From positions 6,486,025-6,550,024 of the forward strand of contig CM035352.1 in NCBI GenBank assembly GCA_020137815.1: a DNA stretch of 64,000 nt. The letters run 5' to 3'. This document shows positions 1-14,500 of this stretch, piece by piece. The notes under the pieces were generated by a model that worked only from the letters and a program-made list of their open reading frames with translations, made no database searches and was not told where the DNA came from. The DNA is from Hormiphora californensis. Taxonomy: Eukaryota > Ctenophora > Tentaculata > Cydippida > Pleurobrachiidae. The number at the start of each line of letters is the position of its first letter. The first letter of the stretch is position 1. Position numbers and translations under genes: made by a program.

Positions 1-3000
1 TGGAGAAGGTGGCTGAGGCGCTACTGGCCAAGGAGGTCCTATCTAAGGAAGATATGGTAGAGATGCTGGGTGATAGGCCTTGGGGAGAGAAGACGTCTTA
101 CGAGGACCTGGTGGCAGATACTGGTAGTGATATGGAGGATAACGAAGGTGAGATGATGAAATTAGTCGTCAATTTTTTTACTCATAACCTCTCAGAAGAG
201 TAGCTCCTGCTGGCAAGTGACAGTGCAGTGCCAGCCTTAGATTGCGTTTCGCTCGATCAGAAGGTTACATGTGGGTACCAGTTTGGTACTCTGTATTCAG
301 GTATCATGAGGTAACTCAACAGGAGGGTTTGAGGGGTGACCTTGGATCATAGAAGTCGGATCCGACCTCGCTCCGCGGAGCGAGGTCACCCCTCAAACCC
401 TCCTGTTGATCATGAGGTAACACATTAATTTTTCAGTTCCTGAAGGTTTGAGAGGGTTAGAAGAACAGCTCCAGAAAGAGTAAGTGTAAAATATTTCTAC
501 ATTTTGTTTAGATAATCACTATGGGCAGCTCTTGCCAAAAATAATAGTTTGTTGTACAACTGAATTTGATTCCAGTATGATATAGTTAACACTTGTCATC
601 CCTGCTTCCAGGAGAGAACAGAAGCTCGCTAAAAAGGCGGAATGAGATCACCTGGGATCCACCCCATCATGACCCTCCACGTGCATCTTGCAAACCCAGC
701 ATTTGTGTGTGTGACTCAATAATCAATAATAAAGAATCCCCCGGGGCACAAGTTGTGTTTATGTTCTAGAACTGAGAAGGTGGCCCTCTCTGTCTGAATT
801 GGTATCAAGATGGTGAAGACTTCCATTTTGAGGGGACTCTATTGAGTGTTTAGCAGGGGAGTTTTGATACATGTCAACAACCACACTTTTAATTTATTTT
901 TCCGTGCCCTTTGCAAGATTGGTTGTCGTGAACTTTGTCCTACAACCGGGTGATAAAAGTACTTCTTCCTTGGGCACAACCGTGCACCAATAGTGGACAG
1001 TGGTGTATTGTATGTATACAAGAACTGCGTGGTACATACTAATACGTAGACCGTCTGACGTCACTTCTCTACGTCAGAGGATCGAGCTCTACAAAACGTC
1101 ACTAGCCCCTCTCTCATATATATCTCGTCTACCCCCTTCACCGCGTTGTATGATGTCCGACTATCTGTCTATAATATTCTGGTGAATAGCCCCCGTTATT
1201 GTACTATTTGTGACGTCACATTATCGTCTAGGTATTAGCGATCCCTTCCTCTTTTTAAAGGAGGACCGTAGTTCCACTATTAAACTCTTGTTCCCCTTTA
1301 CTTTCTACTTCTACTTGCCTTATTGCTGTCTGGCGCCGCAGACTCCATCTGAGCGCACTGTCGAGAATCAAATAGGGTTCTGGCGCCGCCAGACTTGTCT
1401 CATATGAGACCCTCCTCTCCGCACCGGGCCTTCGGCCCGGTGCGGCTACGCGAGGCCGCGCGGTGTACAGTCAGTGTAGGACAACGCCAGACAGCCTTGT
1501 TCGACCCTCTCTCTATCCGCACCCCGAGGATGTTTAGAACTGAAAACATATCAACCAACTTCGCACCTTATACAGGGTGTTCATTTTGGATCTTTACAAG
1601 CGTTGGGCTTCACCCAGAAAAAAGTTGACAAGATTAGGTCATGAAACCTCATACTTGGACTATTCTATACGCTCATTCAAGGTTCCCGGTGTTTTCGGAG
1701 CTCTAGCACCCCGGGAAGTGTGTTTTTGGCATCAAAACTACCAGAAGGAATTTTTTGCTGGTGCTGAGACTTTGCTAAAATGTTTTTTGGGTATTTTCTA
1801 TGTTAATCCCAAAGTTTCATGATGATTGAATTATATGTTTTTCGGACTCAAAATTTCGAAAAAAGTGGCTGGAAAGGCTCGAAAACGGCTCAAAAACGGC
1901 AAAAATTGAGTCTTTCCAGCCACTTTTTTCGAAATTTTGACATCGAAAAACACATTCAATCATCATAAAACTTTGGGATTGACATAGAAAATACCCAAAA
2001 AACATTTTAGCAAAGTCTCAGCACCAGCAAAAAATTCCTTCTGGTAGTGTTGATGCCAAAAACACACTTCCCGGGGTGCTAGAGCTCCGAAAACACCGGG
2101 AACCTTGAATGAGCGTATAGAATAGTCCAAGTATGAGGTTTCATGACCTAATCTTGTCAACTTTTTTCTGGGTGAAGCCCAACGCTTGTAAAGATCCAAA
2201 ATGAACACCGTGTATGCCATTGCTTTACTTTTTTGGTAATTCAGGGGCCATTTCTTATTAGTGAGACTGAGATGGGAGCACAGAGAGAGTAGAAAGAGAT
2301 AGGTAGAGATTTGGGGGCGAGAGAGGAATGGAGAGAGTAGAGAGACAGATAGAGAGAAATAGAGAGAGAGGGGGAGGGAGAGAGATTTGGGGTGAGGGAG
2401 TGAGAGAGAGGGAGGCAGAGAGTGTGAGTGAAATTGAAAAGAAAGGATGGCAGGTAACATTGACAAGTCAATATTACACCTTACACCGCCATTCTAATAG
2501 TCCTTTGAATTGACTTTGTACCTATATTCGCCTTGTTTCTTTGGTGAAACGGAACGGTGAAGGAAGAGAGACACAGACAGAGACAGAGACAGAGAGAGAG
2601 AGAGAGAGACACAGACACAGAGACAGAGACAGAGACAGACAGAGAGATACAGAGAAAGTGAAGAATGTGAACTCGTAAATTGGGCCTCAAAGTCTTTGCT
2701 TCTCTCTCTCTGTACATCCTCAATCTCAAAAAGACTTTTATCTGCATCACATCCAGTAGACAGCTGTCCCCTCTCTCTATAAAGTGCTTGTTCTTCTTGG
2801 GGCTGCCATTCGATCAGATCTACGTGGTGGCTTCTTGACGTGACCATCGTCACTATACAATATATCTCTTTCATTAGTATATATCTCTTCATTTTCTTTA
2901 TATCTCCTCCCACTCGCGTCGATCTATCTCTCTACAGCTGTCGTTTCTCTCTGTGTCTGTCCCCATATCTCTCTCTCCTCCCCAATCTCGCTGCTTACAC

Positions 3001-5492
3001 CCATCATCATGACGTGAGTAGATGCGATATTGAGAGAGAGAGGACAAGAAAATGAACCTCTCTCCGTGTAAAGGCATATCCTTTATTAAGAGAGCTGTTG
3101 CTGTTCACCCTACCCCCGCCACTACTACTACTTTTGTCAACAATACTTCGATGGATAGATGTCCTCCTCCCCAACCGGTGGGTGCAACACTTTGTTGGGT
3201 TTAAACTCGTGTATCCACTATTTAATGATCTTTTTTTGGGTTTAAACTCGTGCATTCAGTGATCTTTATTTTGCTTTCAATTTATGTTGAATTTTCTCTT
3301 TTTCCACCCGTTTTCGTTTTTTCAGGAGATCATGTCGTGTTGCCCCTCTACCACTGCAGCATCCGATCAACAGCTCAACCTAAACACTCAGCCTCCACCT
3401 CCCTATTGGGCCATTATCAAGGGGTGAGTGTCAGTGATCTGTATTCTGGTATGTATTCTGTGTGTTACACCTTGGATTCCAAGTTTCAAACAAGGCCCCA
3501 CTTCGATCCAAGTTGAAATCGAAGTTAGGCCTTGTTTGAAGAGGTGTGGCTCTTTAGGCTTCAGACTGGGTACTTTTTGTAAGTTGGTCAATCGTCAGGG
3601 ATCTCTCCGGGAAATAATGTTAGGCAGGTTTTCCTAACATTTGAGGTAGTTTTTTTGGGGTTTATTGAGTATTACTCAGCTCAAGTATATAGCTGGTAGG
3701 TAACACGTAACGTAATGAGACGTAATCAGTTTTGTCAGGGAAAACACCCTGGGGAAACGTGTGGCAGAGTTTCTACAGCGGCATATCGACAGAGAAACAA
3801 ACTTTGGCACCACTATAATCGGTTAGTTTTTTTAACTGCTAGATAATGAGGTTGTTTTCAGTTTTACAGCTAGTCGTTACTGCAGCTGTAAAGTAATAAT
3901 CTGATTATTGATTACTCTGATTTTCTGAGGTTACCAAAATGTATATCCTCTTGATTGACGATGTAAGGCCAAGGGTTTACTCAACAACCTCTTGACGTCT
4001 AAAATTTCCCAGATTGTGCTAGTATGGGTCTGGAGGAATGGAGCGATGATTTCCAGACTAGTTGGCTTGATGCCCGTAATGTCAACCCAACCGCCTACAC
4101 AATGACACTGCCATCCTCAGAGTGCAGGAGAGAACTCCTTGTTCAATCAATGGTATGTTTTGTTCTGAACTGTCTGGCAGCACCGACCCTGTTTTAATAC
4201 TCGACGACAGAGCGCTCAAATCGGGTAGTTAATATTTTATTTAGCATTAACCATGCCTAACTTTGTTCCCCAGAGAGAGATAGATAACGCACAGGGTCTG
4301 ATAATAGTCACTGGAGAATTCAATCTGAACCTACCGGACACACTGAGAATCCTTTTTGAAACACTTCCCAGGTAATAGTAGAGTCGATAAGCAAACTCAC
4401 CTCCTCTGATTTCGATGAAACTTCTCCCATGCTAAAATATGGTAATGGGGGTACAAATACCGCTTATTTTGAGTACGGAAAACTTTTGGTTCGTTAATTA
4501 TCGCTAATTGAAAAACGCCAAAATGGCCTAAAATTGCCCTTAACATGGTTTTGAAATTTTGGAGTTGGAACTCCAGACTTCGTAGAGATGTCTGCTAGGA
4601 TGCCAAAATGCACCAAAAGTGGACTCAGGCCCAAATTCGTCCGAATTTTTGCGTAAGACCGGATGGACTGAATTTTGGTCACGTGAATTGGCTCCAAAAT
4701 CAGTTTTTTGCTATTTGTGCCTACCTCAGATTGCATCGCTTTACTAAAGCCTTTACGTGCCTGCAGGATAGGGGTAACTTAGTAACCAAGTGTTCTCTAC
4801 ACTCTAAATCAATCCACTTCAGGTCTTCCTATTTTGGTAAGCCGTGTGCGGTGGTGTGCTATAGTCCAGGGGTTAGTTCTGGAAGACGGGCAGGCTTTCA
4901 GGCCCGAGCCTTTCTGGGGGAGCTATCCTGCCTTACACTTGGAACCATACTAGCAATTCCTCAGGTAAATAATATCCTGTCTCGGGTCTCCCTTTTCCAA
5001 TAAAAATTCCACTTTCTAGATACAATTACAGCATAAATCGTCTGTCCCTATCCTGTTTAAGATCTGAATTCCCCCAAAACACAACACCTCCTCCCTAGTG
5101 TTACTACACCAACTCCTCCTCACAGGTACACCTGGCTATAGACACCGATGGGATCTGTAGTAATATGGAGATAATAGAGGACTTGAGAACCCTACTGGCA
5201 GAGCTAACTTGGTTCAGTAACGCTCTAACTCAATACCGAGCCATGGTCCCTCCTCCCCTCTAGAGATGGGGGAACAACTCTATCTTGTTACCAGGGAGAT
5301 AGTGCATATAGAGACAGTCAGATACATATACAGGGTGTCCCATATATTCTGTGGGTCGGTTACCAGAGAGATAGTGCATAGAGACAGTCAGATACATATA
5401 TATGACATCAGCTGGAGGGTTATTAGAATACTGGCCAGGGTTAATAAATGTGACCAGAAGTGTGATTGAGAGAGGGGTAATGTGTGTATTCG

Positions 5493-5557
<65 letters not shown>

Positions 5558-8500
5558 GAGAGACTAGAGAGGCACAGAGAGTCTCTGAGAGAAACAGAGA
5601 GATAGAAATACTTGAATATTTGAGCTGCTAGATCAAGATGTTTAGAAAAGTGTGTGATTTTGTAGAATTAAATGGTCATTGATTCATTTTCTCCTGTGCA
5701 AATGAATCTTGCTGAGCGTTGAGAACTGCGCGCTCAGATTTGGTCACATTGATACCTGAGTGAGATCGAGGTCGCGCATCTCACATTCTTCACGGAGCAA
5801 GAATAGGTTGCAATGGAACCAACGCTCAGATGGGGTCGGCGGCGCCAGACAGGATCGGCTCGGCGCCCCCAGACAGATTAGTAAAGGAGTGAAGTTGACA
5901 GTGACACATTATAAATTCCATTTTTCGCCACTAATATTGCCACTGTATTATGTATTGTTCACCCGTTATTAGTATTCATATTTGTTATGTGCTGTGTTTC
6001 ACTTTGAACAAATGGATCGTGCAAGATCGGGTCAGTATCATTCTGTCAGGTCAATGCTCTGACACTGACAGGTGTCACTACAAGTACACAACATTCACAA
6101 CTAAAATGTGGTGAATGTAACAGTATCTAAAAGTAAAAGGGCAGCATGTTGTAAGGGACCAACTTACAAAAAGTGCCCGGGTATCAAGTAGTCTCCGCGA
6201 AATGAGAATAGGGTCAGGCCAATGCTCTGACAGCCTCTGACCTCGCAGTCACCGAACTTAGTGTCCGGTGAGGTCAGAGAGGCGAATGGTGGTACTGATA
6301 CATGACGTGTGGTGTACACTGTACAGTGTACACTGTCAGACTATCTTGCACGATCCGTGCTCAGAATCAGATCTTCGGTAGTGGTCCCTCCCCCTGGATG
6401 TGGCCACTGGTAATCAAAATGGGCACATTGCATCCCCCTGTAGTGTCAGCTGTCTCAGTCGACTGCAGTCTGCTAATGACTTGTTACACAACAACCAATG
6501 ACAGTGTCATACTGTCTTTCGCCCGTGTGATATAAGAGCAGACAGGCATGTCATTGTCAAGACTCAAGATCGGCACCAGATAGCGCCCCTCACGGTCACA
6601 GTGAGGGGGGTCGTGATTTTCCTGTCAGAGCATTGGCCTGACATTGATTTTCGCAACTGAGCGAAGGGGAGAGATGTGCACAAGTTGAAGTAGTGGTAAC
6701 CATCATGGTAACGGCAGTAAAAGATGAAAACCAAACGGAGGTCAGATGAAAACTGACAAGACCTCCAATTAAGACGGATGTGATGGCTGGCACTGTCTCG
6801 CACTTGGCCGGTGGCCGCGGCCACCGGCCAAGTGTGAGATCAGGTCAGGCCATCACCATCCCTAGCGTGTCATCTGTCAGACGTTATCCGTTTGGTTACC
6901 TCCTTTTAGTTTAACAAATCGAAACAATAAATTTACGGAAATGAATTAATAAATTAAGGATAGTGCTAGCTAGTAAAGGGTCACACACAAACACAGCTCT
7001 ACCGCTCTTTCAGTATAAAACAGCTACAAAAGCTAGATAATGATATTAAAAAGTGTCTCTCTCTCTATTTAGCAGCAGCAGACTTAATGCTCATTTCCTC
7101 CACGAGTTTGGTGACAATTCCCGTTCCAATCGTCTTGCCGCTCTCTCTAATTGTGAACCGTTGTCCCATCTCAATGGGGATGCCTGCGTTACCAATGCAG
7201 CTCAAGTCCACAGCGATATTCTCTCCCGGCATGACCATCTCGATATCTTTGGGCAGGAGAATGGCAGCACTAGAGGTGAACCCTTTAGTGTAGACTATGG
7301 GTTGGAAGTTATTGAAGAAGGGCTTGTGGCGACCACCCTCATCACCAGACAGGAAGTAACACTGGGCCTGAAAATCAGATTGTTGTTAGAATTCACGGAG
7401 TTTGAGGCAGCTGAGGGATGGGGTTTGAGGACACATTATATATCTCCCTCGAATAGAACAAATTGTAATATCGAAAAGTGAAAACCTATACCATGTACAC
7501 GATTTAGAAGTGCTGGTAAATTGCCCTAACTTCCCCGCCCCTAACTTTACCTGGAATGTTTTGATTGATTTGATACTGTTAGGAGCACACACCATGGTGC
7601 CACCCTTTACATCATTCCTGTTGATCCCCTTAAACAGAACACCAACATCATCACCAGCCTGGGCCTGGTCTAGCGTCTTGTTAAACGTCTCAATACCTGT
7701 CATGGGGATTGGGAAATTAGCAACAATACGTGGAGGGGGATGGGTAAATAAGCAAATATTTCGTTGGACTAACAGCAAACTATGGAGAATCGGTAGTGTA
7801 GCAGTACACAATGGAATTACAAATCTTTACTCACCGCTCACAACAGTCTTGATACGTTTTCCCTTTCCGATGACCTCGCACGGGTCTCCCTTCTTGAAGG
7901 TCCCCCTCTCTACCCGGCCACTACACACTAGTCCTCGTGGCAGCTGGAAGGACCCCTCAGTGGCCAGCAGGAATGGAGATGTTAGATCTCGCTCAGGGTG
8001 TTGGGATGTGCTCATCGACAATATCAAGGAGTTTCTTAATAGATTCTTCGCCGATGTCAGCCTTCTCGCTGTCTAACGCACACCTACAATAAGAGATATA
8101 GTTATTCATGGAAGTGGTTGGCGCTGTCTATTGACAATGGCGTAACATGGGCAATCGGAAGAACGGAAAAGATAGTACCGCAATGAAGGCTCACACAGCT
8201 ACTCACTTTGCTGAACCGAATACGAAGGGTGTGGTATCAGGATCAAACCCATATTTCTCCAGCAGCTCCCTGACCTCCATATCAACTAGCTCTAACATTT
8301 CCTCGTCGTCCATCAAGTCAACCTTGTTAATGTACACTACCAGGTTCTTGATACCTAGAAAAATGGAGGGGTCACTCAACAAGGTAGAACATGGTTCTTG
8401 ATACCTGAGTTTCAAGTAACGAACACATTGAGTTAAGCCGTTGCCCCAAGTTCACAAATTAGGGACCAGTTACAAAATTTGAAACTGATGTCAGTTTCAA

Positions 8501-11500
8501 CTCCGCAACTGGACCAGCTACACAATTTGAAACTGATGTCAGTTTCAATTCTGCAACTGGACCAGTTACAAAATTTGAAACTGATGTCAGTTTCAAATTT
8601 TGTAACTGGAGCGTCAGATGATAAGAATTTTACCGCCCATCGTCTGATTATTGGAACGCAAACGTAAGTTAATATTTCATATAGGCTACAGTCGCACACT
8701 GATCGGGACACTGATTGAACCCAAGTCCCTGGATCTTCTGCATGCGAACAGCTAACCACGCGATATAATAGCTCCGTAAAGCGTTATGAAAATTGAAACA
8801 ACAGTTTTTATATGGCGCTGGAAAGTGAAAATATACAGTTGTTTTTACATTACACGTCTTACAATAAAATCTCAAATAAAAAGTCAAGTTCTAAAATTCA
8901 TTCATGTCAGGTATACGCATGGCGTGTGCCAGCGCCTCCTGCCACTCAGCTTCGATCGCGAGCGATCGAAACTCCGCGTAGGTCATCTGTCTAGGCGGTG
9001 GGGGAGGGAAGGATCTTCCAGTTGAAAGTGTCCTGGGCTCTTCGTTATCCACATTCTGTGTCGCGACCTCCACCTCATCATTCAGGTTCACTGAGTTCAC
9101 CTCAATCTTCACCTCTCCTTCACTCTCTGCCTCCGAAACCTCTCCTTCGTCTCCCGAGTCATCACTATCTGAAATCATCAGGATTTCACCTTCTTCATAT
9201 TCATCAGAATCTTCTTCTTCTTCCTCAATAATGAGGCCCATGGATCCCATCCGCCTGTCTCCGCTATTACACAGGGTGGAAGAAGTGGAGAGGGATAGCA
9301 TGCTTTGACCTCTGGACATGCCTCCAACATCCTCTCCTTCTTCGGATCCCGTCATGTCAACATCCTCATCAGCTTCTCCTTCGGATCCTGACATGTTGAC
9401 TCCATCTTCATTCACGGTCATTTCTTCTTTGACCTCCACTGTTTCTTCTCCCAAGGCAGTCTCCTCAATAATCTCCTTGGGTATCTCGTTTTCTGTTTGG
9501 TCATCCTTGGGCTCATCCTTATCCTCTCGTCGGTAGGCCCACCATATAGCCAGGGCAGCTGCCCCAGCCGTGCAAGTTGCAAGTAGCAATTTTGAGTTAA
9601 ACGAAAGCATAACGTAAAGGGTAAACAGATGCACGTGCAGATTTGTGGGCTTGTTTCCATGATGAACCATCTTGCACGTGCAACCGGCCCTGGTAACTAT
9701 GGGCAATGGTGCACCACAGATAGCTTGCAATAATGTGGGCAGTAGCGATCCTACTATATCTTGCCAGTACCTCAGCCCTATACCCAGCCGGAGAATAGCT
9801 AAACATTGAGCTTGCTCAATGTTTTGTTTGTTTGTTTGTCACTAAACCATGGGATACTCAATGCGTGTGTGTGTGTTTACTCATTACCTCCCGGTGCTAC
9901 AACCCCTCTACTAATGCAATACTTGGCCATGCAGTTGCACACTGCTGGCACCATTCCAATAGCTATACTATTGTAATGACTCTGTTATTGATTGATACGC
10001 TTGGTTTTGGGGTCAAGAGAATAGGGAATAAAGAACCAAATATAATATGATGAATACGAACTGACTGACTAGCCACGTCAGTTGTGGACGTGAGCGTGGC
10101 TAGACATAACAATCGACTGCAACTAATAACAACCGACTAACCATTAACAATACGTCATATATCCATATCATATCATTTCCCAAAAAAAAATAATTATATA
10201 ATAATTATAAAAATGAACACACTTTAATAAATTTAACAAATGCTTATAGTCCATAGAATAATACACACATAAAACTCTGTCTCATGCATCTTCAGGCATC
10301 TGGGGTTTCACAGACTGCCCACTTCGACCGAGGCCACTAGAAATTTTTTGTTAGAAACCATGATATTAATTAGAATCATAATATAAGTATTTTAATTACC
10401 AGAAAATGATTGCTACACATAAGCTCCGTTTATTCATATTAAATAAACATAGTAGGCTGCTTGTAGAATCTTTAATGATACACTGCGAAGTGTACAATTA
10501 TGTGCAGGGGAGTGCTTCTAGAAATTTCGGTGGCACCCTTCCAATAGTCCTTGGAAAATCGGACTCTACACATCATGTGGATATTATTAGTAGGGTCGGT
10601 TGTGGGAAGTTGGGTCTGGAATTGTAAATTTGACTTGCTGATATGATTAGGGACTCTATAAAAAGTCCAAAGTACCATCCCACAGGTCTCTACCACCCCC
10701 GGTTCACTAATTAGCCGTAATTATGTGATTTATGACGTTATCGCCAATTAGCACTAATAATACCAGTTCCTGGTCACTTAGAGCTTAGATTTTGATACCA
10801 GCTGATAGAGGATCACTAGATTAGTGGGCATTCAAAATTTTAGGTCGATCAGAGTTATGGTCGAGGAGTTATAACCGTTTTTCCGTTTGGCTGGCGGTTG
10901 GCTGGCACCACGTGGGATTACGGGTTTAGGTCGTCGTGGGAGGTCCTCATTGGTCGCGTTCGATCGGGCTCGATGAGGTGATCAAAACCTAGTGGGGCCA
11001 GACCTTGGCCCCACCCCGTTCTTGGGTTATTAGGCTTTTTCGGTTTCCCGCCAAAATATTTTCCCGCCAAAACCGAAAAAGCCTAATAACCCAAGAATGG
11101 GGTGGGGCCAAGGTCTGGCCCCACTAGGTTTTGATCACCTCATCGAGCCCGATCGAACGCGACCAATGACGACCTCCCACGACGACCTAAACCCGTAATC
11201 CCACGTGGTGCCAGCCAACCGCCAGCCAAACGGAAAAACGGTTATAACTCCTCGACCATAACTCTGATCGACCTAAAATTTTGAATGCCCACTAATCTAG
11301 TGATCCTCTATCAGCTGGTATCAAAATCTAAGCTCTAAGTGACCAGGAACTGGTATTATTAGTGCTAATTGGCGATAACGTCATAAATCACATAATTACG
11401 GCTAATTAGTGAACCGGGGGTGGTAGAGACCTGTGGGATGGTACTTTGGACTTTTTATAGAGTCCCTAATCATATCAGCAAGTCAAATTTACAATTCCAG

Positions 11501-14500
11501 ACCCAACTTCCCACAACCGACCCTACTATATCAGATCAACTGAGCTTCACTCGGCTGCAGCTGTTGATTTTTTTTTTTTTTTTTTTTTGCAACTGATTGT
11601 GGTGTCTGCTTTACTATACTAAAGTATTCAAGCATTCCAATGAACACCAAGTTAGCTAATGGTCCCATTCCGAAAAGGGCGCTAACGGCAATTAGTCAAT
11701 TAAAGGGTTAGTAAACTTTCTCATATAGAGATGGTTAGGATTAGAAAATTACGGAAAAAGTACTATTAGTATTAAACATTTACAATTAAAGAGTCAGCCA
11801 TTAAAAACAACTCGGAAGCATAATTCATATTAGAAGATCAAATAGAAACTTCTTGAATTTTTTAGTAAACTAGTATTTATCCAGTATGTCATCATTATTA
11901 TTATTATTATATATATTATTATGTTTCAAGTGAGGTGTCACATTATATTAAGGTGATGTGTTAATGTGATGTGGCACAAAATCGTCCGATAATTGTGGTG
12001 TCAGGTGGGCTGTGTTAGTCAAAACAAAAACGTCAAAGTACGTTAGTGGGACGTAAGCCCACACCCTGAGAATAACGTAACTGGTACCTCGAACCGTACC
12101 ATTAAACTTCATTTATAAATGTTGTAAGTAACATGAGAAAACATAACTTAAAATCCATGTACAGAGGGTAACAAAAATTCTGAAAAAGATATCAGAAAAG
12201 ACCCGTGAGAAAGAAAGTTACTGTTAAATATCTTTAAAAGATATATGTAAAAGGTAGTTAAAACATACCGTGTTTGAGAAATAGAAGGTAGAAAGAGCTA
12301 ATTTCTATTCGTCATAGACAATCCAAAGCTCTCTATTAATGTGCAGTATCAGTACTGGTAGAGATCTCGCTTTCTGATTTGGTCCTTAACCTTTCTGATG
12401 TCCTTGTAGGCTCGCTTTCTGCCTTCTTCTCTTTTGCAGCAGCCTTGCTGCTTTTCTCTGTCTTCGAAAATCATTGTCAACATCAGGGGTGATCACATCT
12501 TCAATTTACCAGGGGTGACGTCTTGAATACCAGGGGTAGAATCAGCAATATCATGGGTAGAATCAGGAGTGCATGTTTCCAAAACTTCAAAGTTGTGACA
12601 GTCGTATCCACTGTATAGAAACACCACCAGATACACTACCAAGATCATTGCAGCTTGTAGATCCTGTATGCTAGTAGGGGGTTTGCTTGAAGAACGGGTT
12701 AGAATAATAATAATAATATTTATTTTTTATCTAGAATACTAGAAGAATTATAAGTAATGGCGACAAGGGGGTTAGTAATGCTAATAGCCAGAGTGGTATT
12801 TGTCCCTGGAACGTATATTACGTCTATTACGAGGTGATCTTCGGTAGCTATAACTAGAATTAGAAGGTATTTCAGAATCATGTTCAAACTTTACCTCTGT
12901 TCTCAGAACACTAGTATTTTGAGTTGAAGAATCAGTACCGTTGGAAGAAGAGTTGTTACCATTACTGGATCCCATCATCTGGTCCACTCTCTCCAATCGT
13001 TTCGCCTGCTTGATAGCAGTAGAAAAAGTCTCTATATCGGGGAGCTCATTAAGTTTTCGTCTAAGAACAAGGTCTCTAATACCCTTTAGAAACACCATGA
13101 GTGAGATCTCCTCTCTATGAGTCCTACTATCAGGGTAGGCCAACTCTGCCTTTTGGCGTAATCTATAAACATAATCAGTAATTGATTCGCCCTGTTTTTG
13201 AACACAATCTTGAAGGCTACTCCGAAAAGCAAATTGTTGATCACCATAAATATTATGTTTAATCTCAGCTAGAAAAGATTTATGATCAAGTTTGTCGTCG
13301 TCGTCAACTTGAATACTGTGTAATCGGTCATAAAATTGATCGTCTGCAATTGTTTGCATGAACAAGGCATACTGTCTTTCACCAGAAATATTATTAACTA
13401 TTACAAACTCAGCAAATCTATTACAATGAGTGATAAAACTGTCTCCCTTTTTGAATTTAGGAGGTTCGCTATAAAGAGAATTACTAGTACTCAAACCTCT
13501 TAATGCTGCCACTAATTGGTCAGTGGAGCTGCCTGGCTGTTGACTAGAATCATAACTGCTAGGATCTTCTTTGACAATTTTACTAATATTTGTCTTAAAC
13601 TGCTTGTCCTTAGAACAACGTTTATTAAGATGAGCTATCAACTCTTCTTGAGAAAAATCATCAAGAGACATGATATAAATTAAAAACTAATAATTAAAAA
13701 CTATTAATTAACTATTCAAATAATTAAGAATTCGTATCAGGCTCCAAATGTAATGACTCTGTTATTGATTGATACGCTTGGTTTTGGGGTCAAGAGAATA
13801 GGGAATAAAGAACCAAATATAATATGATGAATACGAACTGACTGACTAGCCACGTCAGTTGTGGACGTGAGCGTGGCTAGACATAACAATCGACTGCAAC
13901 TAATAACAACCGACTAACCATTAACAATACGTCATATATCCATATCAACCACAGATAGCTTGCAATAATGTGGGCAGTAGCGATCCTACTATATCTTGCC
14001 AGTACCTCAGCCCTATACCCAGCCGGAGAATAGCTAAACATTGAGCTTGCTCAATGCGTGTGTGTGTGTTTACTCATTACCTCCCGGTGCTACAACCCCT
14101 CTACTAATGCAATACTTGGCCATGCAGTTGCACACTGCTGGCACCATTCCAATAGCTATACTATTGGAATGGTGCCAGCAGTTTCACCGACGACAGACAG
14201 AAGACGATCTGGTGGTGATTCCGAAAGGATGGTCCGGCACTATGCTGTCTCGCCTGTTCGGTGAGACTTGGCTGTGTGACTGTTTACAGTCCCAGATGAG
14301 CGGCCCAAACCAAACCAAACCAAATCAAACCGTTCGTTACTTTACAAACTATTCAATCACCAAGTACATAATGATTAGTGGAAATAATGATTGATACTAG
14401 CATCTGAGGAAATTTCTGCAATTACCGATTTGTTGAGCTAGGAGAAGGTGCTCCCTTGTCTGGGGCATCTGTCCATCAGTAGCACTGACCACCAGAATAC